Origin: Symsagittifera roscoffensis
Lineage: Eukaryota; Xenacoelomorpha; Acoela; Convolutidae
Assembly: GCF_963678635.1 (NCBI RefSeq)
Contig: NC_087071.1
Span: 11,109,088-11,173,087 of the forward strand
Length of the DNA stretch: 64,000 bases
Direction of reading: 5' to 3'
Of this stretch, positions 11,886 through 22,300 are shown one piece after another (position 1 is the first letter of the stretch; every line of letters starts with the position of its first letter). Both the position numbers and the translations under genes were made by a program. The notes below the pieces were generated by a model. That model did no database searches. It was not told where the DNA came from and worked only from the letters and a program-made list of their open reading frames with translations.

Positions 11886-12303
11886 GTGGGTGGCTCGTAT
11901 GGATCTTGAGTCTTGAGAGGGGAAAGGGGGCTTGAGCGTGGATCCGGGTGAAACTTGGATTCACGAAAAAGAAGTTTTAACAAAAGCAAATATTGTTATT
12001 AATATACTATATTTATTATATAAATCAAAATGCTGCATGACAATTTCCTGATTGAATAGGACAAAAGAAATTTTAAATGATTGGTTTGGAAAGCAAGAAT
12101 TCAAGGGTGCAGGTGTGTGCAGATTTTGATTGCTGTTTAGCGATAGTGTGAAAATTTTACATGGCTGTGAATTTTGGGGTGTAGATAAGCTTAAGTCTGC
12201 TGCAAACTTCTGTAAATGACCACTGGCACTGTATCTTGAGTAACACTCGGTTTTCTGGGACTCACTGGCAGAAGACAGCACGCGATGAGGACATCGATCT
12301 CGA
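11886..12303 (+). other. 3' untranslated region of element 1
   Basis: About 420 bp between the end of ORF2 and the polypurine tract. CTTGAG occurs repeatedly near its start (11900-11940). No gene is visible. A short block just before the tract (GCGATGAGGACAT...) is shared with element 2 in the same position relative to its tract, and is the only clear non-coding similarity apart from the tract itself. Confidence 0.6.
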
Positions 12304-12315
12304 GTCCGGGGAGTA
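12304..12315 (+). promoter_or_regulatory. Polypurine tract (plus-strand primer), element 1
   Basis: GTCCGGGGAGTA directly abuts the TGTG start of the LTR. The identical 12-mer abuts the LTR of element 2, although the LTRs themselves are very different. This pins the U3 start at 12316. Confidence 0.8.
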
Positions 12316-12510
12316 TGTGCCAGTCGGTCATATTCGGAAGTTTGACCTTGAGAGAAGCAAAAAACACTTGATTTTGGAGTGAAATTTAATTTTTCAAAAT
12401 TTCGAATGGAACCTGTCATGCACGATTTTCTCGCGATAACTGAAAATCAGATAAGAGAAGTCAGAACGATCGAGTGACAATCGCGGGAAAGTTGCTAGAA
12501 AAATCAGTGG

Positions 12511-12531
12511 GAAATTGCTATTCGCAATTTC
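12511..12531 (+). other. Stem-loop in LTR of element 1
   Basis: GAAATTGC (12511-12518) pairs with GCAATTTC (12524-12531) across a 5-nt loop. An outer TTGCTA / TAGCAA pair surrounds it. The LTR of element 2 has a different but analogous strong hairpin, so an RNA structure in the transcript leader is plausible. Confidence 0.5.
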
Positions 12532-12926
12532 AGTAGCAATAATAATCGAGAGTAGAGCTGTCCCATCTGAAACAGAGACGAGCGCATTCCCACGAACTGG
12601 ATTGTTGTGACTGGAGTACTATTATTAACTGGACCAGAGTGAACCTTCGGTGGAAAGGTGGACAGCTAGAGTGTCCCAATGGTTCACAAGAACTCACAGT
12701 CTAGAGTAAAAAACTTGTTTTGTTGTTAAAACTGACGGACATTAAACTCATCTTAGTTACTTTATTGATTCTTGAGTTGCATACCGACTTATTTACTTCC
12801 TGGTTCTTGAGAGTGCTACAATGTGAGTACTAATTTAAATTTCTAGAGTGTGTTTTATAATTGTTATGTTGAGGTAAGGCGAGTTTTAGGTTGATCCATC
12901 TGAAATGGATCAAAGTTCCACTGTCT

Positions 12927-12932
12927 AATAAA
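12927..12932 (+). promoter_or_regulatory. Putative polyadenylation signal AATAAA in the LTR of element 1
   Basis: AATAAA on the element's sense strand, about 155 bp before the inferred LTR end; a plausible signal for 3' end formation. Confidence 0.4.
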
Positions 12933-13535
12933 AAGTAACTTAACGGATTGTTCCAACCCGGTTTTTAACGGCGTTCATGTATTTTGGGTATCTAGAGACC
13001 TAAGTATGGGGACGTTTCTAATTCTAGAGTGGGGGGATATTTTAGTAGTAGCCTTTAAGCTGTAACGGGTCGTAGTCTCATGTCACAAGCGAACCGAATT
13101 GTGTAACATTCGCCCGGAAGATACATATCGACGGATAACAAAACTAAGTCTTAAGACGACTGGCTAGCGTCTAAACAGAGCTTTGCATGTTTTTCACCGT
13201 CTCTACCAAGCCAGTACTTTTCGGTGGTCTTTCGAACATCGGGTCGACAAAAACGTTACTGCTCTCCGGCTTCGACCAGAACGCTCAAATTAACTGAATT
13301 ACATGCAAAAATAGTGAGCTCATGGCTGGGTCTCAGTATCCCCAGACCACGAGGTCACTCCTAAAAACAGGGCTACTGCTTATTATATTACTATTGTTTT
13401 TGTTCAGTAGATAAAAATCATCATCTCCATCGAAGATGGATCAACCCTTTCCCCCAACTCCTAGCTTCTCATCCTTATCAAAATGAATCCAGTTGTTAAT
13501 TAAATTCAATTCAGGACATGACAAGAAGCTAAAAG

Positions 13536-13543
13536 TTTATATA
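13536..13543 (-). promoter_or_regulatory. TATA-like box in the 3' LTR of element 2
   Basis: TATATAAA on the minus strand within CTTTTATATAAACTTTTAGC. The functional copy would be the one in the 5' LTR, at 36558-36565. Confidence 0.5.
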
Positions 13544-13652
13544 AAAGGCTAAAAGTTCCAGTCCCGAAACCCTTCCGGATTCTTAAATCCAGTGAATCAA
13601 GCTCCTTAAGTTCAACTTCACACCAATCCGGAAGGCTGGTTCTCACCCTTCA

Positions 13653-13702
13653 CCGTTGTTGGCAACGGCCTTGCAACTATTGTAGCAGCACAATAGTTGC
13701 AA
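13653..13702 (-). other. Double hairpin in the LTR of element 2
   Basis: CCGTTG/CAACGG (13653-13668, 4-nt loop) is followed immediately by a perfect 12-bp stem TTGCAACTATTG/CAATAGTTGCAA (13671-13702, 8-nt loop). Both are kept unchanged in the 5' LTR (36675-36724) and in the older LTR fragment (37221-37270), where surrounding bases differ, which suggests selection on structure. Confidence 0.7.
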
Positions 13703-14021
13703 CTTGGAACGTTCTCTGCTATTGTAGTTCGTTGTCGTTTTTCTTTAATCTCGATTTTCGTTCTGTTCGCAATCACAGATAAAGTTGTTCTGTTTTTCAC
13801 TCACTTTTTGTTAAAATGGCCGTTTCAGCATTTCTCAGAAATGTGACGTCATCATTCGAATTTTTGAAAATTTAAAATACTAGAATATTCTAGCCTTCAC
13901 CGTTTGGCCAAACGTCCCAATAACGTCGCTAATCCTTCGAAATCATCAACTCGGAAGGCTTACTGCTCAAAATTCGAATCCTGCATAAATTGCATTTTGG
14001 CCATTCTGGTCGAATGTCACA

Positions 14022-14040
14022 TACTCCCCGGACAGTCCGG
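14022..14040 (-). promoter_or_regulatory. Polypurine tract of element 2, overlapping a palindrome
   Basis: On the minus strand GTCCGGGGAGTA (14033-14022) abuts the LTR. It overlaps the perfect palindrome CCGGACAGTCCGG (14028-14040). The tract is identical to that of element 1. Confidence 0.8.
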
Positions 14041-14840
14041 TCAATGTCCTCATTGAATCGCGCAATGTTCTAAATGGTTACAGTGTCATCGAACAGAATT
14101 TACAAAATGCACGAAATTACTTTTACCTACGTCACATCGACTCACTGCAGAATATAACTGGCATCATACTACATCACTATAGCCTTCAAATTCTTTCATT
14201 AATCTGCACATTGAGGATATGACTTAAGATAAAACATATTTTCTGACTTCCAGTGTCAATGTCCCGATTGAAACTTTTTCTCCTAGATTTAAAAGGTGTT
14301 GGCTTGCAGGACAGTCCTGCCAACCAACAAGCTAAAATTATCCTACTATGCTCCTTCCCTTCGGAAATCTTGCTTGTTTATTGCCCTGAATATTAAAACT
14401 AAGAAACTTTGTGGTTAGAAAGAACAATGCAACAACCTCCCTCCTCAAGAAGTTACTCAAGTTTTTCATGTCACCACAAAGTGATCAGTCTTCCTAAGTG
14501 ATTAAAAACAATCATGCAGGCTGGAATATGTAAATATACTCTTCCCTCAAGCCTTTCTAAATAAATAATAAGTGAGTGTCTCTAAAGCCACTTCAACTAA
14601 AACCAAAATGCAAATTTATAAATGCAACAATTTCAAAACTCAACAAAATGTTTCAGTTTTCAATTACAACTTGGTTGCTTGGTTTCTCACTTGAGTTTTT
14701 CACACACATAAAACAATTCTGAGTTTTAACGTTTCTTCATCATCCCTTTGTTCTCTTCTTTTTTCGTCGTTTAGAAGTTCTAAAACTTCTAAATTCTTCT
14801 AATTTTCTTTCTTGCTGCCTCTTGTTTTCTCGACCATTCA
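14041..14840 (-). other. 3' untranslated region of element 2
   Basis: About 800 bp without a convincing gene between the ORF2 stop and the polypurine tract. It contains a hairpin GCAGGACAGTCCTGC (14306-14320) with outer GTTGG/CCAAC pairing. That hairpin shares the core GGACAGTCC with the palindrome at the tract. Confidence 0.6.
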
Positions 14841-16889
14841 TCAATGTTCCATTTCCTCCTCCTGTGATGCTGACTCCGCACTTTCGGTTTCCGTGTCTTG
14901 TAGCACGTCGTTGACTATCCTGACACTGTTGGAAGCCGTCCTCCAATACTTCTGCTCTTCTACCCTCTGTTTACAGCAAGGTAGGGGATCCACATTGGAT
15001 TCTCTGTTTCTACAGAAGCTGTTGTGGAGACAAAACGTCACGTTTCTCTCCAAATCTTCTTTCAGCATCTCTGCCTTCTCATTTCCACTACGCTCGCTCG
15101 TCCTGGAAATTCTTTTCACAGCGGTGGTCACTGCATTCCGATGGGTCACGAAAGCTCGCTTGAAAGCTCCTGCCCCAATGTTCAGCTGATATTCACTGTA
15201 CACTCTGCCATGCTTCGACATATGCTTTTTCCCATACTCGTACAACCATGCAGTCATGTTAGCTCTGAACCATGGCATCAATCGTTTTCTTGCCCATATC
15301 TTCTTCACTTCCATCGGAATGTTTAGAACTTTGCACATTGTCTCAAAAAGATCTAAATCTTTTAGACAATCTATTCTCTGCAACTGTTCTCTCGTCGGTG
15401 CCTCCTGTCTATTATTTTCTCTCACATGAGCTTCCAGCCATCGTATCGCCATCATAACTCCCACTATCACTATTGTTATGAGCTGTGATGAATCTGGTAA
15501 ACCCATGGAGAGCAGCTCTCCAGAGTCCCAGACCAACACCAAATTACTACGCTTGGGATACCACCAGGTCTGCAGCAAGCAGTGGCAAGGAAACTCGTCA
15601 TGTGTCAACATGATGCTCCTCCAATTGCGTTTGCCTGAAGCTTCCAGCAATGGTTCCACTTCCATCATCACTCGGTGGATTTCATCATTCTCATCTACTG
15701 CATTGTAATCTGTGACAGTTGATCCTCTCTGTTTCTGTTTTTCAAAGTCACTGAAGTTCCCGCTCACATATCCCATGAACTTCTTTCCTAGTATTGACTC
15801 CAATTCCTCTTTGGTTCTCTCTGGAACTGCTGAGAACATCTTACATAGTAACTCGTAAGACTTTTCAGACATTCTCGCCAATCTCACGCACTTTGGCACT
15901 GAGAAAGCTTGATCCACGATCGTTCTTGTACTCTTCACGTCCACAGCCACGAAATGTACAGGGTATCTGCTCTTGCACATTGGAGCCAACGTTGAACCCA
16001 CCAAATATCGTGCTCCTGATGGTCTACAATAAGTTTCGCTGTGTCTGATGTTCATCTCTGTTTCGATTGCTTCCCTCCATTTTCCTATATACTTCTGCTC
16101 AGTCTGCAGAACTCCTGGGAATACTTCTACGCTGATGGCTGTGACCATCTCATGTTTCTGTTCTAGATTCAATAGTGACTCTAAAGAACCAAACATGCTG
16201 TAGAATCCTAGTGCTGTCACTAGATTCACATCGGTTCCTCCATGGCAATCTGCTATCAGTTCCGTTTCCGTTCTTGCTTTCATCACTACATTTCCAAACA
16301 ATACTGTCAACTGCTTGTGTTGTTTCTCCAGGGTTTTCACACAGTCTAGACTTCCACAAACGTGACCCTCTAGTCCACAGACTTCCGCCAGACAGCTACC
16401 AGGTTTGACCCAGTCTTCTGGTCCCCAGCCAGGCAACTCCACTTTATCTTCTCCGTTGCTCTTAGAGGCTGTTATCATCACATTATATATGATGTTGAGG
16501 TCACGCAGGTTACAGTCCGCATTCAGTTCCCTCTGTATGTCTTGTGTCGCCCGTAATATTGAGTCAGCGTTGGGACTAGGACACCATGATGGCTTCATCA
16601 ATTCCCACACTGCCATCAAGCTCGTTCTCAGTAATTCATCTGAGAATCCCAACCCAAATTCCACTCTCTTGTCGGATTTTGGTACTGAAGGTGCAGTCAC
16701 CTCTTCTTCCAAGACCAATCCCAATTTGGCCTGTGGATTGTTGACGCTTTTAATCGTTACAATTCTGGACGTCCAGAACCTTAGTAACACCGCCTGCTCA
16801 TAATCAAAGAAGCAATCGCGTATGTCTTCACTCAGGAAAGGATTGTATGCTATCCCTATAATCCCGGACACATAGCTATATGACTTCTT
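14841..16889 (-). pseudogene. Element 2 ORF2, part C (after in-frame TAG)
   Basis: It runs in the same frame as part B, separated only by a TAG at 16892-16890, and matches the second half of element 1 part C. Conserved blocks are YNPFL (start), the Cys cluster GSCLAEVCG..HVCG..C, DQAFSVPKCVRLAR, FPCHC, and near the end VTHRNAVTT and LHNSFCRNRES. The last ~30 residues are acidic/Ser-rich. The family is not recognised. About 680 residues are present. It starts either by readthrough of the TAG or not at all; a GTG at 16871 is the first near-cognate start. I treat it as the C-terminal third of one broken ORF2. Confidence 0.75.
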
Positions 16890-19397
16890 CTAGATCGGTC
16901 CACAGTATTCACTGGATTTCGGCAATGCTCCCATAGATTCTTTAGTGAGCCTCAACTCCTTGTTTGAGAATCTCCTGATCTCGTCTATCTTTTTCATGGG
17001 TTCCAATTCTTCAGGTTCTTTCATGTTCACCCTCATCGGTTTACTTTGCCGCATATCCAGCATTGCTAGTAAGAACATGGCTTTCGTTCGCTCATCGCCT
17101 TCCTTCAACATTTTAACACAAGTGCTTAATGCAGGTACTGAGATCTGCTCTATCAGGAATCGAATGAAACAGAGAGCGTCTCTCCGCTTTGCACACGCTA
17201 CTGCTGCTCCCTCCTGGACTATCAGATCCCTCAGATTCGTCATAAGGAAAACTTTTTCCTCCTTTGATCTCTTCCTTTCTTCTGAATCATATTCTTCGCG
17301 AGTCAGTCCCATCATGCACCAGGCGGGCCTGAGTTGTAATTCTGTCCTTACGTAAGGTACTGCCACGAGAGCTTGTATTCTTGGCGTAGTCCTCATTTCT
17401 TCTTCGAAATACCTCAATACTACTGCTTTCCATGGAAGGCTCACTAACTGCTCGATCGTCTCCGCCTCTACGTCAGACGACGCCAAAGTTCCATACGCCT
17501 TCTGCTTGAGGGTGGTGCCTTGCAACATCGTTTCCAGATAACCCTCCATGGCTTTTTCGTCTTCCAGGGCCATTACATACCCTCTAGCCGAGTTCCGGTA
17601 TTCCAACATCTCCATGTATCCACCGGTGGGTTCATCTATCGACACTGTCTCCGACACTGTTAGTCGGTTGTATTCCACTGGTGTCAGTTGTCCTGCAACA
17701 CTTCCTTTTCCATGATTCATGGGAGATGGTTTGAAGTCCCTCATTTTACTCTCTCCACATTGACTGAGTATTTCCATTTCTAAAGTTGCTCCAGTCAGAG
17801 TGCGGTCACTCCTTTTGGATTTATAACCGGTTGACTTTATCCCTGCCATGAGAATGGGTGGCACCATCGCTATATCAGTTAATATTCTATCTGTGCCAGA
17901 CAATTGATAATCACCTTGCCCCAAATCCATGACTTCCTCGACTCGTTTTCTTTTCGCTGAGTTACCAGCTTTCATCGATATTTCCGAATCCACTTTCGTC
18001 TTTCCAATCCTCCTCGGCATCACTCTGCTGCCTAACTTCATTTTCATCGCATTGATTTTATCAATCACCATTTTCGATCGCATCGTTCCTCTCCTGGTCC
18101 TTGACAGGTACACCACCTCTCCTTCATTGTCCTGCGGTGTCATCTTGATGGGAGAATTCGCTTCACTCTCATCAGTGGCTGAGTCGATCAATAACTCACT
18201 CAGTCTCCCTTCACACTCATCAAGCTTGTCAAGTACTTCTCTCATCAAGGGTTGATTGAGACCTGTTTTGAGAATGGACTGGGTCCCATAGCTCTGAATC
18301 ACAGTCCAGACTTCCTCCATGAACGCCACTCTGTCCAGCTTACATCCCGTCCTACTCTCGTGGTCTCGGTGATGTACTTCCCATTCTTCTTCGGGCAGCG
18401 TTCCCAAGAAAGGTACTCTGGCTGAGGCCTCTATTCTTCTCCTCCGAGGTGATTCCATGAGGATTCTCTGATCGTTATTCCTTGTATTGCCAGGAGAGCT
18501 GCTCTCCGGCAAATTCCGTTTCATCTCCTCAAAGGCTGACGGAGGTTCCAGTGTCGAGATGCCTTCATCCGCTGGCTCAGTCGTTTCCAACGTGTCTGCA
18601 TTATTCTCAAGATCACTGAAGATATTGAAATCCAGGCTGGATGTTCCTCCTGTCGATGCCCTGTCGTCCTCCCCACCAGCTTGATCTTGTTGCATGGGTT
18701 CTTCAGTCTGACGGTTTCCACCCTGTCCGTCATCTCCTTCTGACTTGTCCCTATTCGAGTTCGATGGTCCTTGTTTGTCATTGTCAGCTTCTTCCTGGAA
18801 TCTCGGTATGAGCAATGTGCCGGCTGATTTATCTTCCTCTTCTCCATGGACCACTTTGATTTCTTCGCAGCCGAAGGGTGCTAGGAAAATTCTCGTCTGC
18901 AATACTCCCGCAGCTTTCATCTCTTTTCTCACACTGGTCAGGATTACTGAGGCTTCAGGCAATTCAGTCCTGCCTCTCATCCTCATTGGAGCTAAGCCTA
19001 GTTCCCTCCATTCCTCATCAAATCCTTCCGGCTTGGGAGTAGCAGCGTTGCTTATTCGCCTTCTCGTCGCTTGATCCGTGTACGCAAATCGTGTGTACTG
19101 TAACACGGCGGCATTTCTCCCCACGAAGTATGGATCCATCGTCGCCGAGAAATTCCCTACTCTCCTTTCATTGGTTTCGAATGCTCTCAACCTAGGAGTT
19201 TGTACTACGGAGACTGCTCCGAGCAACATCCTTCTTATCAGAGGGAATTCAGGGATTGCTTCGGGTAGCTTCTTGTAGTCGCCCCAGTCCTTCGTCTCTT
19301 CTCTCACCTTGTGATACGCTGCTGTGAGACGAGGCACTCTGGTCATTTCACCATTCGTTTTGTCATAGGGCCTCAGATTCCAAAGCTTTGGAAACAC
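16890..19397 (-). pseudogene. Element 2 ORF2, part B (different frame from part A, ends in TAG)
   Basis: This corresponds to element 1 part B plus the first half of part C. It overlaps the end of part A by 25 nt in another frame. Aligning the two elements shows that element 2 is one nucleotide shorter about 25 nt upstream of the overlap, so a 1-nt deletion caused the break. Residues ~200-480 are acidic, Gln/Asn/Ser-rich and probably disordered, followed by a basic stretch and a more ordered region (FEEEMRTTP, AVPYVRTELQ) shared with element 1. No catalytic motif is recognised. It ends at TAG 16892-16890, after which the same frame continues. Confidence 0.75.
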
Positions 19398-22300
19398 CTC
19401 GATGTGACTCTTTCTACTTCTCCCATGCGGTCACAGAAGTGATCGTCAAAATTGATGACTGTCATCTCTGGCTCCGATATTTTCGCAAATAACAGATCTT
19501 CACTCATGAGCTCTCGCAATGCGTGCTGCTCACACCAGTTCAGTGTACTACCGTCCACTGCCGATATGAGGTTCAGGTGCAACACCGACCTCCTATATGC
19601 TTCCACTTTAACGTCAGGGAACGCAAAGGTGACTGCTGGTCCATAGATCACTGTCACGAACTCCGTGACTCCTCTGATCAGCGCCAAGGGATCGATTCTC
19701 ATAGCTAAGCTCAAATCTGTTAACAGCGGCATGCCTCCAACATGTCGTCTAACATCTTCCTCTCTTTCAATTGTCTCGTCTTCTCCGGTTCCAAAGCGAT
19801 TTTGCTGCAAGAGATACTGGATAAGAGTGTGTCTCAGGTCTCTTATTTTGTTCCACGAGTCTGTGGATTTCTTCATATCCAGATTCCTCACTCTCTCTTT
19901 CATCTGCTCTGGACAACGTGCCAGTTTCATCAGTCCTCCCAAGTTTCCGTGGGTTATTGCGATCAATGTCAGAAGTCCATCTAGTCGCAGGTTCTGTATT
20001 CCATCCGTAAGCAGTATCACCGGTCCTTTCACGAAATTCTCCGCTCCAAATGTCACGAACAGGGCTATTAATTCCACTATCGATACTTTCACTACCGCTT
20101 GGAGGAATTCCTTTATCAAGTAGTGCGAGACTTTCGGGTAGACTTTTGCCAAGAAGGACGCGGTCCATCCGGCTCCCAACCCTTCTAGCATGCTGTCTGT
20201 CCTTTCAAATCCCTCCTGTCCTTTCACTTCCTGGGTCCAGAAGGTTTCCAGAGTAATCTGACACATTCTGTTCACGAACTCAGCTGTCTTTTCTCCGGCA
20301 TTTTCCGCCAGATTCACCTCCTTCAACAAGTAGGCGTGTATCTTAGTGATCATTACTGGGCCTTGCTGAAAAGCATCTGCACCCAATGCCGCTACTCTCG
20401 GATTCAGGTGTAGCCACTGGTTTGCTTCCGGCTTGGTTCTCAGCACCATCGCTTCCAGATGAGCTCTCGTCTCCAGTGAATTCTTTCTTCTCGTGTCTTC
20501 ACTCGCCACTTCCATTGCTCGGAACCACAAGTCGTTGGACATCGCCGTGATCACTCGATGGTCGTCATCTATTCCTGGTTTCAGTTTGAGTTGCCGACTG
20601 AAGTTGGACAGTTCCAACCCCAGCACTTCGTCCAACACCAACATGTGTAGCGCGTGGTCCTTGAACCCTCTCATCGCGTTTGAGATATCTGACCATACTG
20701 CAGGCAGTTCAGCCTTAAGTGGCCTCAGGTTCTCCATTTCTATCATGCGATTCGGGGCTGATATGATCACATCATATTTTCCCTCCGAAAGTAAGGCTAC
20801 CATTGCATACACAAATTTCAGTCCATCTGGGAGATATGCATATCCCGGAGACAACGCAAATACTACTCTCAACGTCACTTTATTGAATGATCCCTCCTTT
20901 GTCGCGTCTACCACTTCACCCATTGACTCCAGGATGTCTTTTATCGCTGGCCATACTGCGTTTTCTGCTGTTGCAGGATCTCTGAGCCTGCTCAGAAAAC
21001 CTCTACTGTGTAGATGGTCATTGATGCCAGCAAACACAATCGTTATCGGGTTCATTTCTGTCTGCCTTTGTACCCCTATAGCCAATGACACTGATTGCAA
21101 TAGGTCTAGGTCAACTGCGGCCAGCATTATGACGTCCGGCCAAAACAAAGACTTAGAGGTGTACACGAACTCTGAATTCGCTACTACCATGATTTTGGCC
21201 TTTCTCATCTCTGCTTTGTCGTAGGCGGCGAAGATGGTCTCATCTTTCTTTATCGCTGTCAATCCGCCATATCTCTGGGCATCACCATCTTGGTTCACTA
21301 GTTTTGGGTACACTCTCTCCTTCACATGACCAGGTGGTGTCGTCAATTGCCTAAATATCTTCACGTGTTGTCCAATCGGCGCTCTCGCCGTCAGGAATCT
21401 TCCTGGCCTTTCTTCACGATTCCTCTCATCATGGTTCAATCTCACATCTTGCAACGGTCTTGCATTCACAGGTCCTATTGTGTTGTTGGAGGGCAGTCCC
21501 TCCAAGTCGGCAAATCTCAAGGCCGTCGTGGAGCTGAAATTTATGCTAGCGGCTATCAACCAGTCTACGCCGGTTATCGAGTACAATCTGCTGACGGATA
21601 GCGTGGCTCCATTCAGCATCCTCCTTGCATCTTCGATGAAGCTCACTCTCTGTAGGTCCAGCTTCATTAGTTCTTCTTTGTATATATGCCAAGGAGACGG
21701 TATGGATCGCGACCACATCAATGAGCCTCTGCTCGGTCTCTCCTCTCGACTGGTACTCGTCGTCTCCGATCTAGTGTCCGATCTGGATGTGCCTGCTACT
21801 TCCTCGATTGGTTGGTTGACAGGTCCTATCCTTTTCCTAGGATGAATTGTCCTCCTCATCGGTGCTTCTCCCAACCGATCTTGTACGTCTGTTCTTCGAC
21901 CTGGTTCACCGGAGCTTTGTTGCCGGTAATTTGTGACGGCTGGGACCGTACCCAAGCGTGTTTCCAGGTTAGGAGGTACAAAGGTGGTGATCACCGTATC
22001 ACTCACCGTTCCCTCTTCCTTCAGCACTCCTGTGTCAAAGAGTTCTGCTTCCAGCTCATCCAACCGTTCTTGGAAGACTCGATTCAACCAAGCTTGTCCT
22101 TCGACACTGTCGAAGTGGATGCCATCTGTGGTCAGTCTGGCTTGATCCATGGCTCTCAATTCATGTTCAATGTCCATGAGGATCATTCTTCCGACATTTC
22201 GATTTGCTAGGTTTCTCAAGATGTTGTTCCATCTCATGACTCCCTCGTTGTGCCTTCTTCCTGATGCTGTCAGGCTTCTTGCGTTCATTGGCACCGTGCA

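Larger units (their letters stand above)
1..13087 (+). mobile_element. Element 1: giant Ty3/gypsy-type LTR retrotransposon, 5' end outside window
   Basis: The window opens inside Pol, so Gag, protease, RT and the 5' LTR are not visible. What is visible is, in order: integrase, a Pol C-terminal extension with a macro-like domain, a non-coding gap, a giant ORF2, a 3' UTR, a polypurine tract and one LTR. It is colinear with element 2 on the opposite strand and clearly homologous in every ORF, but the non-coding DNA and LTR are largely diverged. It is therefore a separate family or subfamily of the same giant superfamily. It carries at least one frameshift and three in-frame stops. The 3' boundary is inferred from TGTG...CACA ends because only one LTR is in view. 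Confidence 0.85.
12316..13087 (+). repeat. 3' LTR of element 1 (about 772 bp)
   Basis: Starts TGTG after the polypurine tract and is inferred to end ...TGTCACA at 13087, giving short inverted ends. It contains an AATAAA at 12927-12932 that could define the R end, and a stem-loop at 12511-12531. Its mate lies outside the window, so the 3' end is an inference. Only 14 bp separate it from the LTR of element 2. Confidence 0.65.
13102..14021 (-). repeat. 3' LTR of element 2 (920 bp)
   Basis: Reading the minus strand it begins TGTGACATTCG and ends CGAATGTTACA, so it has an 11-bp imperfect terminal inverted repeat with TG...CA ends. It matches 36124-37043 with two visible differences (near 13274 and 13515). 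It contains a TATA-like box and a double hairpin. Confidence 0.92.

Noticed and set aside
13618-13800. 60-codon minus-strand frame in the LTR of element 2 (also 36640-36822; a similar frame lies in the LTR fragment at 37039-37380)
   Set aside because: It spans the hairpin region of the LTR. The frame recurs because the LTR recurs, and the hairpin explains its conservation better.
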